A stretch of 64,000 nt of DNA from Polynucleobacter necessarius (GCF_900095175.1 NZ_LT606946.1:1115591-1179590), one strand, 5' to 3'. Shown: positions 42,251 through 55,252, counted from the stretch's first letter. Notes: a model not told the origin generated them from the letters alone. Program-made: numbers and translations.

Positions 42251-42256
42251 ATTATA
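42251..42256 (-). promoter_or_regulatory. Candidate -10 box for rpsB
   Basis: TATAAT on the minus strand, 109 bases before the rpsB ATG. No strong -35 hexamer is seen. The region 42143-42398 between the divergent rpsB and map starts is otherwise empty. Confidence 0.4.
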
Positions 42257-42398
42257 GCTTAAATATCAATGATCTAGACACCCCACCCCTAGTTTTTGAC
42301 CAGAAAGGCTACTCAGAAATGCCGTTAAATGGTGCATCTGCCTATTAATTAGGCGCTACGACTCTGCCAAAAAGCCCCAAGTCGTTGATAATCAAGGC

Positions 42399-43235
42399 AT
42401 GAATAGTGTATTTACCGCCGAAAAAGACATCCAAGGGATGCGCGAGGCTGGCCGCCTAGCCAGTGAAGTTCTTGACCACGTAGCCCCGCACGTTAAAGCC
42501 GGCGTGAGCACAGCTGAATTGGATCGCATTTGCCACGAGTACACGCGCGATGTCCAAAAGACCATTCCAGCCCCGCTGAACTATCAGCCACCAGGCTACC
42601 CACCCTTTCCGGCATCTATCTGCACTTCAGTCAATGATGTGATTTGCCATGGCATTCCTGGCGAGAAGATTTTAAAAACTGGTGACGTCGTGAATCTCGA
42701 TATCACTGTGATTACGCCAGATGGCTACTACGGCGATACCAGCCGTATGTTTATGGTTGGTGAAGTTTCAGTATTAGCGAAACGTCTTACTCAAATTACT
42801 TTTGAATGTATGTGGCTTGGCATTGCCCAAGTTAAGCCTGGTGCATCGCTTGGTGATATTGGTCACGTCATTCAACAGCATGCAGAAAACGCTGGTTACT
42901 CCGTCGTACGAGAATATTGTGGGCACGGCATTGGCAAGGTATTTCATCAAGACCCTCAGATTCTTCACTATGGCCGCCCTGGCACTGGCGAAAAATTGAA
43001 AGAAGGCATGACCTTCACTATCGAGCCGATGATTAATGCTGGCAAGCGCGACATTCGCACCATGCCCGATCAGTGGACAGTGAAGACTAAAGATCGCAGC
43101 CTCTCTGCACAATGGGAGCACACGCTTTTGGTAACGGCTACTGGTGTTGAGGTACTCACTTGGTCAGAGGGTAGCAATCCCGCTCCTGATTGTGTGAAAG
43201 GTCTTTCATTTAGACCAAGCATAGCCAACGCTTAA
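42399..43235 (+). CDS. map: Methionine aminopeptidase type I
   Basis: A 278-residue metalloprotease that removes the N-terminal Met of new proteins. The metal ligands lie in LDITVITPDGYYGDTSRMF (two Asp), CGHGIGKVFHQDPQI (His), TIEPMI (Glu) and WEHTLLVT (Glu). It is divergent from rpsB, as in many betaproteobacteria, and 43 bases before glnD. It is intact. Confidence 0.95.
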   Translation: MNSVFTAEKDIQGMREAGRLASEVLDHVAPHVKAGVSTAELDRICHEYTRDVQKTIPAPLNYQPPGYPPFPASICTSVNDVICHGIPGEKILKTGDVVNLDITVITPDGYYGDTSRMFMVGEVSVLAKRLTQITFECMWLGIAQVKPGASLGDIGHVIQQHAENAGYSVVREYCGHGIGKVFHQDPQILHYGRPGTGEKLKEGMTFTIEPMINAGKRDIRTMPDQWTVKTKDRSLSAQWEHTLLVTATGVEVLTWSEGSNPAPDCVKGLSFRPSIANA

Positions 43236-43278
43236 TTAATCAATTAGTTCAAACGCAATAGGTCAACCTCTCGCAGCG

Positions 43279-45861
43279 ATGAAACCTATTGCAGACGTTG
43301 CTAGCTTAAGAGCTGCTCGAGAGTTGGTCTATGCTGATTTTCGTGAGCATCAAGTTGTTGGACGATTAACCAAGCAATTGAGCAAGCTCAGTGATGAACT
43401 CCTGATGAGTTTATGGAATTCATGTGACCTAAATACAGATGCTTCTCTGGTAGCGGTAGGTGGGTTCGGTAGAGGCGCACTGTTTCCCTACTCCGATATC
43501 GATATTCTGATTCTGCTGCCTGAGGATAAGAAATTCTTCGAAGAAGTATTAGTCGCCAAGATTGAAAAGTTTGTAGCGCAATGTTGGGATACTGGCTTAG
43601 AGATTGGCTCATCCGTTAGAACCGTTGCTGAGTGCGTCTCTGAGGCTGAGCAAGACATCACCGTTCGCACCTCCCTACTGGAATCACAACTCATTTGCGG
43701 TAAGAAAGCCCTCTTCAAAGAATTTGAATCTGTTTATGAAAAGACTTTAGATCCCAAGTCATTCTTTCAGGCCAAGCTAGCAGAGCAAATCCAACGTCAT
43801 TACAAATACCAAGATACGCCCTACTCTTTAGAACCCAATTGCAAAGAGAGTTCTGGTGGACTGCGGGACTTACAGGTCATCTCCTGGGTCAGTAAAGCAG
43901 CGCACCTAGGCAATACGTTTAAAGATCTTAGCCTTGCTGGCCTGGTAACTCAACGTGAGTTAACTGAACTCAATCGCAACCAGCGTTTTTTAGAAACCCT
44001 ACGCGCTAACTTGCATCTCCTTGCAAAGCGTAGGCAAGATGTATTGGCGTTTGACTTACAAGCGCCACTTGCCGCAGCGATGGGGATTAAAGAAGAATCC
44101 TCCAGACTAGCCAGCGAAGCCATCATGCGTCGCTACTATTGGGCAGCTAAAGCGGTTAATCAATTAAATGATGTGCTGCTACAAAATATTGAAGCACTTC
44201 TCTTCCCCCAAGAGTCCAAAACAACTCATGCAATTGCTGGTGAAGGTAATGAGTGCTTTATTGAACGTCAAGGTGTCTTGGATATCAACGACCCCGAACT
44301 ATTTCAGAAGCATCCAGAGAAAATTCTGAGAACCTTTTTGGTGTTTGCACAAACAGCAAATGTTAAGAGCTTGTCTGCAACGATCTTTAGAGCGCTATAC
44401 AACGCCCGCCAGAAGATGGATAGTAAATGGCGCAAAGATCCAGTCAACCGCGCACTATTTATTGAGATTCTGAAAGAGCCAGAAGGAGTGAGTCGGGCCT
44501 TCCAGCTCATGAATCGCACCAGTGTTCTCGGCCGCTATTTGCCCGCCTTTAGAAAAATTGTTGGTCAGATGCAGCATGACTTGTTTCACGTTTACACAGT
44601 CGACCAGCATATCTTGATAGTGCTGCGTAATGTGCGCCGCTTTATGGTGGTTGAGCATACCCATGAATTCCCTTTCTGCAGTAGCCTGATTGCCCATTTT
44701 GAAAAACCTTGGCTATTGGTGATTGCCGCCCTATTTCATGACATTGCCAAAGGACGTGGTGGTGATCACTCCGAGCTTGGCAAAGCAGATATGCGTAAGT
44801 TCGCAAAAGATCATGGTTTGGATAAAGCGGATACCGAGTTATTGGTATGGTTGGTTGCAGAACACTTGAATATGAGTCAAGTTGCTCAGAAGCAAGATAT
44901 TACCGATCCAGAGATAGTCCAAGCCTTTGCTAAAAAGGTGGGTGATGAACGTCACCTTACTGCGCTATATCTTTTAACTGTTGCCGACGTCCGCGGAACT
45001 AGCCCTAAAGTCTGGAATGCCTGGAAAGGCAAACTATTGGAAGACCTCTATCGCGTAACCTTGCGAGTATTGGGTGGCGCAAAACCAGATGCTTCTTCCG
45101 AACTCGCTCAGCATCAAGAAGAATCCCGTGCCAAGCTACGTCTCTATGCAATTGAGGACTCTGCCTACGAGAATTTATGGAAGCAATTAGATGTTGCATT
45201 CTTCTTGCGTCAAGATACGGCAGATATTGCCTGGCTTACACGTCATCTCTACAACAAGGTGGATAGTGAAATTCCAGTTGTACGGGCTCGCCTCTCTCCA
45301 GTTGGCGAAGGCTTGCAAATTGCTGTCTACGTCAAAGACCAAGAAGATCTCTTCGCCAGAATTTGTGCTTACTTTGAGCGTCATGGCTTCTCGATTTGGG
45401 ATGCACGCATTCACACAACAAAGCACGGGTATGCACTGGATACATTCCAAATCTCAGGTAGTAATTTGGTAGATGAAGGCGGCAGTTACCGCGACCTCAT
45501 ACAGTTAGTGGAATATGAACTGACAGCCGCGCTGCAAAACAATGATCCACTGCCCTCACCCAGCATGGGAAGACTCTCAAGACAGTCTCGTACATTCCCT
45601 ATCCAGCCACGCGTTCATATGATTCCAGATGAACGTGGTCATTACTACGCACTGTCTCTCTCAGCCAGCGATCGCACCGGCCTACTGTATGCAATATCTA
45701 GAGTCTTGGCCAAATACCAAGTCTCATTACATACCGCACGCATTAACACCCTGGGTGAGCGAGTAGAAGACGTATTCCTATTGGATGCAGCTAACTTGAG
45801 CAAGAATCCAAAATTACAGATCTTGTTGGAAACGGATTTACTAGAGGCTTTAGGGGCCTAA
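43279..45861 (+). CDS. glnD: [Protein-PII] uridylyltransferase / uridylyl-removing enzyme
   Basis: An 860-residue nitrogen sensor that uridylylates PII when glutamine is low and removes UMP when it is high. The N-terminal nucleotidyltransferase domain has GGFGRGALFPYSDIDILIL near residues 61-79. An HD domain has FHDIAKGRGGDHSELG near residue 490. Two ACT domains fill the C-terminus (about 690-855). No lesion is visible and the length is normal. It overlaps the convergent NUDIX gene by 4 bases. Confidence 0.95.
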   Translation: MKPIADVASLRAARELVYADFREHQVVGRLTKQLSKLSDELLMSLWNSCDLNTDASLVAVGGFGRGALFPYSDIDILILLPEDKKFFEEVLVAKIEKFVAQCWDTGLEIGSSVRTVAECVSEAEQDITVRTSLLESQLICGKKALFKEFESVYEKTLDPKSFFQAKLAEQIQRHYKYQDTPYSLEPNCKESSGGLRDLQVISWVSKAAHLGNTFKDLSLAGLVTQRELTELNRNQRFLETLRANLHLLAKRRQDVLAFDLQAPLAAAMGIKEESSRLASEAIMRRYYWAAKAVNQLNDVLLQNIEALLFPQESKTTHAIAGEGNECFIERQGVLDINDPELFQKHPEKILRTFLVFAQTANVKSLSATIFRALYNARQKMDSKWRKDPVNRALFIEILKEPEGVSRAFQLMNRTSVLGRYLPAFRKIVGQMQHDLFHVYTVDQHILIVLRNVRRFMVVEHTHEFPFCSSLIAHFEKPWLLVIAALFHDIAKGRGGDHSELGKADMRKFAKDHGLDKADTELLVWLVAEHLNMSQVAQKQDITDPEIVQAFAKKVGDERHLTALYLLTVADVRGTSPKVWNAWKGKLLEDLYRVTLRVLGGAKPDASSELAQHQEESRAKLRLYAIEDSAYENLWKQLDVAFFLRQDTADIAWLTRHLYNKVDSEIPVVRARLSPVGEGLQIAVYVKDQEDLFARICAYFERHGFSIWDARIHTTKHGYALDTFQISGSNLVDEGGSYRDLIQLVEYELTAALQNNDPLPSPSMGRLSRQSRTFPIQPRVHMIPDERGHYYALSLSASDRTGLLYAISRVLAKYQVSLHTARINTLGERVEDVFLLDAANLSKNPKLQILLETDLLEALGA

Positions 45862-46331
45862 GTCTGGCCTTGTAGTTTTAGCAATGCTCGCTGAATACGT
45901 GAGCTGCTAACTTGAGCAAAAGGTACCCATGCCTTTTTAATCTCTTCAGGAGATTCTTGCTCTTCAATCACCTGCAATGCAAATAAAAGATCGATGTGTA
46001 AATGTGAGTCTTCACCCTTCTTTGGATTCTCGGGAATCTCATGCAAATCAATATCTATAGGATCTAAGAATCCGCTGAGAGATTCACAAACCACACCAGT
46101 CTCTTCAAAGACTTCACGAATCGCTGCCTGAATGCCCCCCTCCCCATCATCAATATGGCCACCAGGCTGGAACCATTGCTTAATATAAGGATGAAAGATA
46201 AGGAGAATGCTTCCATCCCTGATAACCAGACCACTTGCTGTGATGTGACCCATCCGATTGGCTCTTGAGAATGGATTTTCAGAGGCAAGTATTTTCCGTG
46301 AAAGTGCTGCAAAAGTTAATTGGGGATCCAT
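45858..46331 (-). CDS. NUDIX hydrolase
   Basis: The ATG at 46331 gives 157 residues and overlaps the stop codon of the MFS gene by one base; a longer reading would run into that gene. The NUDIX box is complete: GGHIDDGEGGIQAAIREVFEETGV, with the EExG catalytic glutamates. Family members hydrolyse nucleoside diphosphate derivatives. The substrate cannot be told from sequence. It appears to be transcribed with the broken MFS gene. Confidence 0.82.
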   Translation of the reverse strand: MDPQLTFAALSRKILASENPFSRANRMGHITASGLVIRDGSILLIFHPYIKQWFQPGGHIDDGEGGIQAAIREVFEETGVVCESLSGFLDPIDIDLHEIPENPKKGEDSHLHIDLLFALQVIEEQESPEEIKKAWVPFAQVSSSRIQRALLKLQGQT

Positions 46332-47560
46332 CACAAAATCTTTTTTGTACGGCGACCGATGAGCCTGAAGCTTGAAAACCGATCTAGACAAGTTATAGCA
46401 ACAATCATGAGGGCGCCACATAGCATCAGCAGCGAGGTAGATACCCATGAGGCACTAGAAAAGCTCGAAAGAATAAAACTCGCAAATGCACCAAACATCA
46501 TCTCAACAGAGTAAAACAATCCTGAAATTAATCCAATATCTGTTTTAAATGACCTCGTCACACCTGCTTGAGTAGCAGGGAAAATGATGCCAACTCCAAA
46601 TAATGCAAGAAAAATGCAAGGCAATAATATAAGGAGTGAGTCTATATTTAGCAAAGAGAGTATGGCAAGAAAGGATGTTGAAATTAAAATTATGAACCCG
46701 GAAAAGCAAATCAAATCCTTAAGATCCATGCGCTCAATATTGCGACGAATAAAGACCGTACCAAGTATGTACCCACTAATCGATAGGGAAAAGAGATAGC
46801 TGTACTCCAAAGGGCTCAATTTGTAGATTTTTTGAATTAATCCTGGAGAGGAAGAGATAAATGAAAAGTACACGGTCTAGGCAAAGCTAATAACTAGTGT
46901 ATGAAAAAGGAATTCATGGTATGTTAGCAGTTTTAAGTACTTCTTGAAAATATTACCGATCAACAAGTCACTACCACCGAGCTCAATCGGCTTAGACTCT
47001 TTCATAAACATATAAATAAGTCCGAATGAGATAAATGAAAATAATGTAAGCGCATAAAATACAGATCTCCAGCCATATTGCATGGTTAGATTCGCCCCAA
47101 TAATTGGGCCCAAAATTGGAGATGCAATTAGACCTGCTGCCAAATAACTTAGAACTCGCACTTGAGATTTGAAATCATACAAATCCCTGACGATTACCCT
47201 AGCCAAAAGAGTGCTACATCCCCCACCAAGAGCCTGAAAAAATCGACACCAGGTCAACTGCTCGACTGAAGTAATAAAACAGCTTGCCAGGCTAGCCAGG
47301 GCAAATATTAAAATGCCGCACAGAATTATTAGTCTTCGCCCATATACATCTGAAAGCACTCCCGAAAGCAGTAGGCTAATAGAGTAACCAGCCATATAAG
47401 AAGTCAAAGTCAACATTAATGCGGAGTGGTCAGCAATCAGATCTTCTCCCGCAGATGAAATAGCAGGTAAATATATGTCGGTTGCTAACATAGAGATTAC
47501 AACTAAAACCATTAGAAGTGGCAATAAAAAAGGATTTTTTGATTCAGAATATCGTGTCAT
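46331..47560 (-). pseudogene. MFS transporter (Bcr/CflA-like), in-frame TAG
   Basis: A 12-helix drug-efflux-like transporter. The MFS signature between helices 2 and 3 is seen (GVLSDVYGRR), with the Bcr-like start MLATDIYLPAI. After FLFHTLVISFA an in-frame TAG at 46877-46879 stops the frame; the same frame resumes as TVYFSFISSSPGLIQ to 46331. The stop falls at the start of the C-terminal half, so about six helices would be lost. The base composition looks more AT-rich than the flanking genes, which hints at foreign origin. Substrate unknown. Confidence 0.87.
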
Positions 47561-47631
47561 TTTTTCCCCAAAGCCTTAAGCTTATCGACGGGAAACATAA
47601 ATGCCTACCTGATGTTTATGTAGGAAATAGC

Positions 47632-49656
<2,025 letters not shown>

Positions 49657-50727
49657 TTAGCTAAAGAGTCTGCTAGCAGTAGAAGAGCCAGCTGCAACGC
49701 CGCCCTTCTCAAGATTGGCATACAAAACATCAAGATGCTGGCGAATATTGATCACTGCAGCTTCAGTCAGATTAATGCCGTTGTCATCTACCAAGCGACC
49801 GTGGGCAGCTTGGGCAATCTCAATACCTTCACCCAACATACGCTCAAAAGCACGCTCATCATGGGATACCAAAGGCACTTCCAACAATAGAGTCACTTGT
49901 TTGACAGGTGCATTAGGATCGATTTCTGCACTAGTAAAGATGAGCATGCCATTACTAAAGAACTCATAAGCTCGACCATTTCGAGAAAGTCTAAAGCCAC
50001 GCTTGCGCATCAAGACATCGAAGTTAGCTCCAGGAGTTGGCTCATCGAACAATACATTGATACTCAATTGAATATCACTCTCAGCAGCCATAACATCAAG
50101 CTCTTTAGCGCTCTCGCGCATAGTGCTAACGCTTGGCATATCAATTTGAGAGCCCAGGGCGTCCGCAAGCGCTTGAGCCCGGGAACAAAAATCAGATAAC
50201 TCTAGAACGCCAATCGGACCACGACGGCTAGCCAATTGAATTGCCAATTGCAACTCAGAATAAGACGCTTCTGGGCGCAAAGCTTCCCAATCTTCAGTGG
50301 CATCAACATCCGCATTTAAGCCTTCGCACATCCAACGAGCTGTTGAGCTAGATGGCTCATCAGCCCATGACCTCATTTCATCGAGAATTTCAACACCGCT
50401 AATACCCTCGTCGAAACACAGAGTGATAACGCAATCGATCCGAGGATCAATTGAAAAAGTTTCTGGGGCGGACACTGCCGGGAGATTTATCTCACCAAAA
50501 GAAGGCTCGGAACGCTCTCCAGCCTCAGCAAAACCCTGGCCAAAAGAAGGCTCTTTGGCAAAACGATCATCAGTAGAGTATTCACTAGCAGCTTTTGCCT
50601 TGCGGCGCGCGCGCGCGTATTTGAGATTGAGAACGGCTACTGAAATCAGAATCAGTAGGCCAATAACAGCCAAAGCGAACTGCAAATCAGACAAACCTAG
50701 CATTGCCATGAATTGCTCTAGATCCAC
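49657..50727 (-). CDS. zipA: ZipA-like cell division protein (FtsZ-binding)
   Basis: A 356-residue bitopic membrane protein. The N-terminal helix (LQFALAVIGLLILISVAVLN, about residues 16-35) is followed by a basic stretch, a variable acidic linker and a C-terminal domain (about 215-345) resembling the ZipA FtsZ-binding domain (FDVLMRKRGFRLSRNGRAYEFFSNGMLIF). It tethers FtsZ to the membrane. The position between smc and ligA is the usual one in Burkholderiales. An alternating GC tract at 50605-50615 encodes part of the basic stretch. Confidence 0.8.
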   Translation of the reverse strand: MDLEQFMAMLGLSDLQFALAVIGLLILISVAVLNLKYARARRKAKAASEYSTDDRFAKEPSFGQGFAEAGERSEPSFGEINLPAVSAPETFSIDPRIDCVITLCFDEGISGVEILDEMRSWADEPSSSTARWMCEGLNADVDATEDWEALRPEASYSELQLAIQLASRRGPIGVLELSDFCSRAQALADALGSQIDMPSVSTMRESAKELDVMAAESDIQLSINVLFDEPTPGANFDVLMRKRGFRLSRNGRAYEFFSNGMLIFTSAEIDPNAPVKQVTLLLEVPLVSHDERAFERMLGEGIEIAQAAHGRLVDDNGINLTEAAVINIRQHLDVLYANLEKGGVAAGSSTASRLFS

Positions 50728-53700
50728 TTAAGCTGCCTCCACCATAGATACCGCAGAAGAAATATCCACCGCCACAATACGAGATACACCCTGCTCTTGC
50801 ATGGTGACACCAATCAACTGATGCGCAATTTCCATAGTGATCTTGTTATGTGAGATAAATACAAATTGAGTCTTATTAGACATTTTGGCAACCATCTGCG
50901 CATAACGCAAGGTGTTCGCATCATCCAATGGTGCATCAACCTCATCGAGCAAACAGAACGGTGCAGGATTGAGGAGGAATAAGGAGAAGACCAAGGCAAT
51001 CGCGGTCAAGGCCTTTTCACCGCCAGAGAGCAAGTAGATAGAACTATTCTTCTTGCCTGGAGGTTGAGCCATCACTTGCACGCCAGCGTCGAGAATCTCT
51101 TCACCAGTCATTACCAACTCAGCATGACCACCACCGAATAGCTCAGGGAATAGTTTTCCGAAGTGGGTGTTGACCTGATCAAAGGTGCCTTGCAAGAGAT
51201 CACGGGTTTCTGCATCGATCTTGGCAATCGCATCCGTCAAAGTCTGCATTGCCTCGTTCAAGTCAGCAGACTGTGCATCCAAGAACTGCTTGCGCTCACG
51301 TGAGCTAGATAACTCATCCAAGGCAGCCATATTGACTGGGCCTAAAGATTGAATCTCGGAATTTAAGCGGTTAACTTCGGTTTGCAATGCCCCCACTTTG
51401 AGATCAGGACTAAAGCTAGCTTCTAATGCAGTAAGGTCTGCTTCAGCATCTGACAGTAAGGTCGCAAACTGTTCAAAGTTCAAACGGGCAGCCTGTTCAC
51501 GCAACTGTAAATCGACCACTTTGTCACGCATTGGCTGAAGGCTACGCTCAATCTGTAAACGCACTTCATCCGCTTCACGTAATTGATGTAATAACGCATC
51601 TTGTTCAGTACGGGCATTCGCCAAGGCGGCTTCGTGAGCACTGCGAGCCAATAAGAGACCTTGTAATTTATCTTGCGCTTCTTCATCACTGAGCGTCTCA
51701 AGCTCTTGCTCGAAAGTGGCCTGCTTATCCTGAATCTCCATAATCTGCACACGTGCAGTACTTTGATCGCGTTGCAAATCTGCAATACGTTGCTGCAAAG
51801 AACGGGTGGCAAATGCTGCCTCTTGAGCTGACATCTCGGATGAGCGCAAAGCTTCACGCAGACGATCACGCTCTTGAGTAGCTAACTCGAGTTTTTCTTG
51901 AGCAATCGCCAAATTTTCTTGTAGGCCTTGCTTAGATTCTTCTGACTGAGCAAGCTCTTCCGCAGACTGCTCTTGAGTTTGAGTCAATTGCTCCATCTGC
52001 TGACGCAACTCACTTAACTCACCCTGAATTTGTTCAGAGCGTTGGTTGTACTTTTCTTCAGCTTGAGTTAACTGCATTCTTTCTACTTCAAAGCCGTGTA
52101 CTTCTTGGACGGCTTGCTCAGCAGCAATGCGGGTTTGTTCAGCAGCTTGGTGTGCAGCCTGATAGTTGGCAACAGATTGATCCAACTCACCTTGCAACTC
52201 ACTTTGAATTAATTTCTGTGCGCGCAATTGCTTCTCGAGACCCTCCATCTCTTGAGCGCGTGCCAACATGCCAGCCTGCTCAGAGTCGGCTGCATACAAC
52301 TGGACGCCCACACGACTGACCAAATAACCTTGTTGGGTAACAAAAGCACCGCCAGCAGGTAACTTTTCGCGACGATGCAATGCATCTTCCAAGCTATTGG
52401 CAATATAGATGTTATCTAACCACTCTTGTAATACGGCAGCAACACCCGGTGCCCCTGCGCTCTGAACACGAGTCAACAAAGGCGTGAAATCTGCTGGCAC
52501 ATTAGTGTGCGCAGGAGAAATATCTTCTGTTAACAAAATCGCTAAACGGCTCGGAGGAGCATCATTTGCTAAAGCTAAAGTTTCTTGAACACTCTTGGCT
52601 GTAACGGCAGCCAAACGCTCGCGCAACACAGACTCCAAAGCAGCTTCCCAACCACTCTCCACTTTGAGCTCTTGCCACAAACGCTTGCTCTCTTTTAAAC
52701 CTTTGCTTTCAAGCCATGGGCCGATTTTGCCTTGAGCTTGAACGCTAGCTTGCAATGTAGTTAATGCGGTGAGCTTTGCTTCGGTTTGAGCCAGCTCTTG
52801 GTTAGCCGACTGAATTTGTTGTTGCGCAGTGTTGCGAGCCTCATCCGCAGCTGGAACGCGTTGTTGCGCTTCGCCTGCTTTTTGTCTTGCTTCGTCGACT
52901 TTGCGCTGAGCCATGGCATGGCGATCGATTGCCATTTGCAATGCTTCAGCATCAGGTCTGCGCATACCTGCAAGCTCAGCCTCAAGACGGGTATCGCGCC
53001 CTTTGAGCTCTTCTACTTGAGTAGTAATAGCTTTAACACGCTCACCTAAACTCGCCAAACGCTGATCAATCGTTGCTAAGCTCTCACGAGCATCATTGAG
53101 TTCGCGTGCATGAATTTGATAAGCCTCTTCACGCGCCGGCATTTGCTCTTGTAGGCCAGATAAATCGGCTACTAATGTTTGCTCTTTTTCAGCAGCTAGA
53201 CTGAGTTCTTGCTCAGCAGTGCGTTGTGCTTGCGCAGCATCTGTTTCTTGAACAGTCCAACGCTGAAGTTGAGCCTGTAAATCTTGAGATTGCTGTTGCA
53301 AACGCTGACGCGCTTCTTGCACGTAACGAATCTGTGACTCTACTTGACTGACATCAGCATTGGTTTGATACAAATCACCTTGCGCCTCAGAAACCTTATC
53401 TTGCAATGCGTATTGTTGTGTGCGCATAGTCTCAAGCTCAGTTTCAGCATGACGCATTTTTGCTGTCTGCTCTTCCAGATTGACTTGAGTATCACGAATA
53501 CCATTGGCATGACGCTCCTGCTCTTTACCGGCTTCGGTCTGACGAACAAACCAGAGCAACTGCTGTTGAGACTTCATCTCAGTAGACAGTTCAGCATGGC
53601 GCTCAGCTACTGTTGCTTGTTTCTCTAAGCGGTTGAGTTGCTGATCGAGCTCACGCAGAATATCCTCTACGCGAACTAAGTTCTCTTTTGTGTCCTCTAG

Positions 53701-54249
53701 ACGTGAAGCGGTTTCTTTGCGACGCTCTTTATATTTAGAAACGCCCGCAGCTTCTTCCAAGAAAACACGTAACTCTTCTGGCTTAGCTTCCAAGATGCGG
53801 TTGATGGTGCCCTGGCCAATGATGGCATAACCTCTTGGACCCATACCAGTGCCCAAGAAAATATCTTGAATGTCTTTACGGCGTACGACTTGGTTGTTGA
53901 CGTAATAACTGGGATTGCCATCACGCGTCAGAACACGTTTAATACCTAATTCTGTAAAAGCACTCCACTGACCTTGAGCGCGCCCTTCTGAATTATCAAA
54001 AATGAGTTCCACACTGGCACGGCCAGATGGTTTACGCAAACCAGAACCATTAAAAATAACGTCCTGCATCGATTCGCCACGCAACTCACTAGCGCGAGAC
54101 TCACCCAAAACCCAACGTACAGCGTCAATAATGTTCGACTTTCCGCAGCCGTTAGGACCCACAACACCGATCAATTGACCTGGCATTTCAAAGTGGGTTG
54201 GATCGACGAATGACTTAAAGCCGGAAAGTTTGATGGATTTCAGTTGCAC
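50728..54249 (-). CDS. smc: Chromosome segregation protein SMC
   Basis: A 1173-residue ATPase that condenses and organises the chromosome. The head has Walker A VGPNGCGKSN near residue 30-40, signature LLSGGEKALT and Walker B CLLDEVDAPLDD. Two coiled-coil arms surround a hinge at about residues 500-670. The gene is intact despite its length and is divergent from dapD. It is followed directly by zipA. Confidence 0.96.
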   Translation of the reverse strand: MQLKSIKLSGFKSFVDPTHFEMPGQLIGVVGPNGCGKSNIIDAVRWVLGESRASELRGESMQDVIFNGSGLRKPSGRASVELIFDNSEGRAQGQWSAFTELGIKRVLTRDGNPSYYVNNQVVRRKDIQDIFLGTGMGPRGYAIIGQGTINRILEAKPEELRVFLEEAAGVSKYKERRKETASRLEDTKENLVRVEDILRELDQQLNRLEKQATVAERHAELSTEMKSQQQLLWFVRQTEAGKEQERHANGIRDTQVNLEEQTAKMRHAETELETMRTQQYALQDKVSEAQGDLYQTNADVSQVESQIRYVQEARQRLQQQSQDLQAQLQRWTVQETDAAQAQRTAEQELSLAAEKEQTLVADLSGLQEQMPAREEAYQIHARELNDARESLATIDQRLASLGERVKAITTQVEELKGRDTRLEAELAGMRRPDAEALQMAIDRHAMAQRKVDEARQKAGEAQQRVPAADEARNTAQQQIQSANQELAQTEAKLTALTTLQASVQAQGKIGPWLESKGLKESKRLWQELKVESGWEAALESVLRERLAAVTAKSVQETLALANDAPPSRLAILLTEDISPAHTNVPADFTPLLTRVQSAGAPGVAAVLQEWLDNIYIANSLEDALHRREKLPAGGAFVTQQGYLVSRVGVQLYAADSEQAGMLARAQEMEGLEKQLRAQKLIQSELQGELDQSVANYQAAHQAAEQTRIAAEQAVQEVHGFEVERMQLTQAEEKYNQRSEQIQGELSELRQQMEQLTQTQEQSAEELAQSEESKQGLQENLAIAQEKLELATQERDRLREALRSSEMSAQEAAFATRSLQQRIADLQRDQSTARVQIMEIQDKQATFEQELETLSDEEAQDKLQGLLLARSAHEAALANARTEQDALLHQLREADEVRLQIERSLQPMRDKVVDLQLREQAARLNFEQFATLLSDAEADLTALEASFSPDLKVGALQTEVNRLNSEIQSLGPVNMAALDELSSSRERKQFLDAQSADLNEAMQTLTDAIAKIDAETRDLLQGTFDQVNTHFGKLFPELFGGGHAELVMTGEEILDAGVQVMAQPPGKKNSSIYLLSGGEKALTAIALVFSLFLLNPAPFCLLDEVDAPLDDANTLRYAQMVAKMSNKTQFVFISHNKITMEIAHQLIGVTMQEQGVSRIVAVDISSAVSMVEAA

Positions 54250-54361
54250 GGCGTACTTTGCAGGGAAAAAAGGGGTTCAAATAAGGGGGTAAAAAATTAT
54301 TACTAAAGTGGGAAGATGATAGCAAGCTTAGGGCTCCTCACACGGGTTTTTGCCCCACCGA

Positions 54362-54367
54362 TATAAT
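54362..54367 (+). promoter_or_regulatory. Candidate -10 box for dapD
   Basis: TATAAT on the plus strand about 58 bases before the dapD ATG. A short hairpin (AGGGG/CCCCT) lies in the leader. No clear -35 hexamer is seen. Confidence 0.3.
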
Positions 54368-54424
54368 GACTAATCTACTTCCAGGGGCAAAACCCCTTAA
54401 CAATCTGATAGTTAACTGAAAAGC

Positions 54425-55252
54425 ATGAGCCAATCACCACAAAGCATCATCGAACAAGCCTGGGAAAACCGCGCAAACCTCTCTCCTGAAGCCGTTTCTG
54501 GGGAAATCCGCAACGCCGTGAACGCCGTTCTCGAAGGCCTGAATACGGGCAGTATTCGTGTGGCTGAACGCCGTAGCGTCGGTAAATGGGAAGTAAACCA
54601 GTGGGTAAAGAAGGCAGTTTTGCTCTCTTTCCGCCTGGAAGACAACAAACCCATGAGTGCTGGTGGCTATACCCAGTTCTACGATAAGGTGCCTAGCAAG
54701 TTTGAGAACTACACCGCAGAAGACTTCGCCAATGGCGGATTCCGCATAGCTCCCCCTGCAATGGCTCGTCGTGGCTCATTTATAGGCAAAAACGCCGTTT
54801 TAATGCCTTCCTACGTCAATATTGGCGCTTATGTCGGTGAAGGCACCATGGTTGATACCTGGGCAACAGTAGGCTCATGCGCCCAAATCGGTAAAAACGT
54901 TCACCTTTCTGGTGGCGTTGGTATTGGCGGTGTTTTAGAGCCAATCCAAGCTGGCCCAGTCATTATTGAAGATAACTGCTTTATCGGCGCCCGCTCTGAG
55001 GTCGTTGAAGGTGTGGTTATTGAAGAAAACGCTGTGCTCTCCATGGGTGTTTATATTGGTCAAAGCACAAAGATCTATGACCGTGAAACTGGTGAGATCC
55101 ATTACGGTCGCGTACCAGCAGGCTCTGTTGTGGTGCCAGGCTCCCTGCCTTCAGCTTGCGGTAAATACAGCCTGTACGCTGCGATCATTGTGAAGAAGGT
55201 AGATGCTCAAACCAGAGCAAAGACTGCCATTAACGAACTATTGCGTGATTAA
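54425..55252 (+). CDS. dapD: Tetrahydrodipicolinate N-succinyltransferase
   Basis: A 275-residue left-handed beta-helix enzyme that succinylates tetrahydrodipicolinate in the lysine/diaminopimelate pathway. The hexapeptide repeats run from about residue 115 to 215. Family segments [31 protein letters not shown] and [12 protein letters not shown] are present. dapE follows after 9 bases; the operon supplies diaminopimelate for peptidoglycan. It is intact. Confidence 0.96.
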   Translation: MSQSPQSIIEQAWENRANLSPEAVSGEIRNAVNAVLEGLNTGSIRVAERRSVGKWEVNQWVKKAVLLSFRLEDNKPMSAGGYTQFYDKVPSKFENYTAEDFANGGFRIAPPAMARRGSFIGKNAVLMPSYVNIGAYVGEGTMVDTWATVGSCAQIGKNVHLSGGVGIGGVLEPIQAGPVIIEDNCFIGARSEVVEGVVIEENAVLSMGVYIGQSTKIYDRETGEIHYGRVPAGSVVVPGSLPSACGKYSLYAAIIVKKVDAQTRAKTAINELLRD

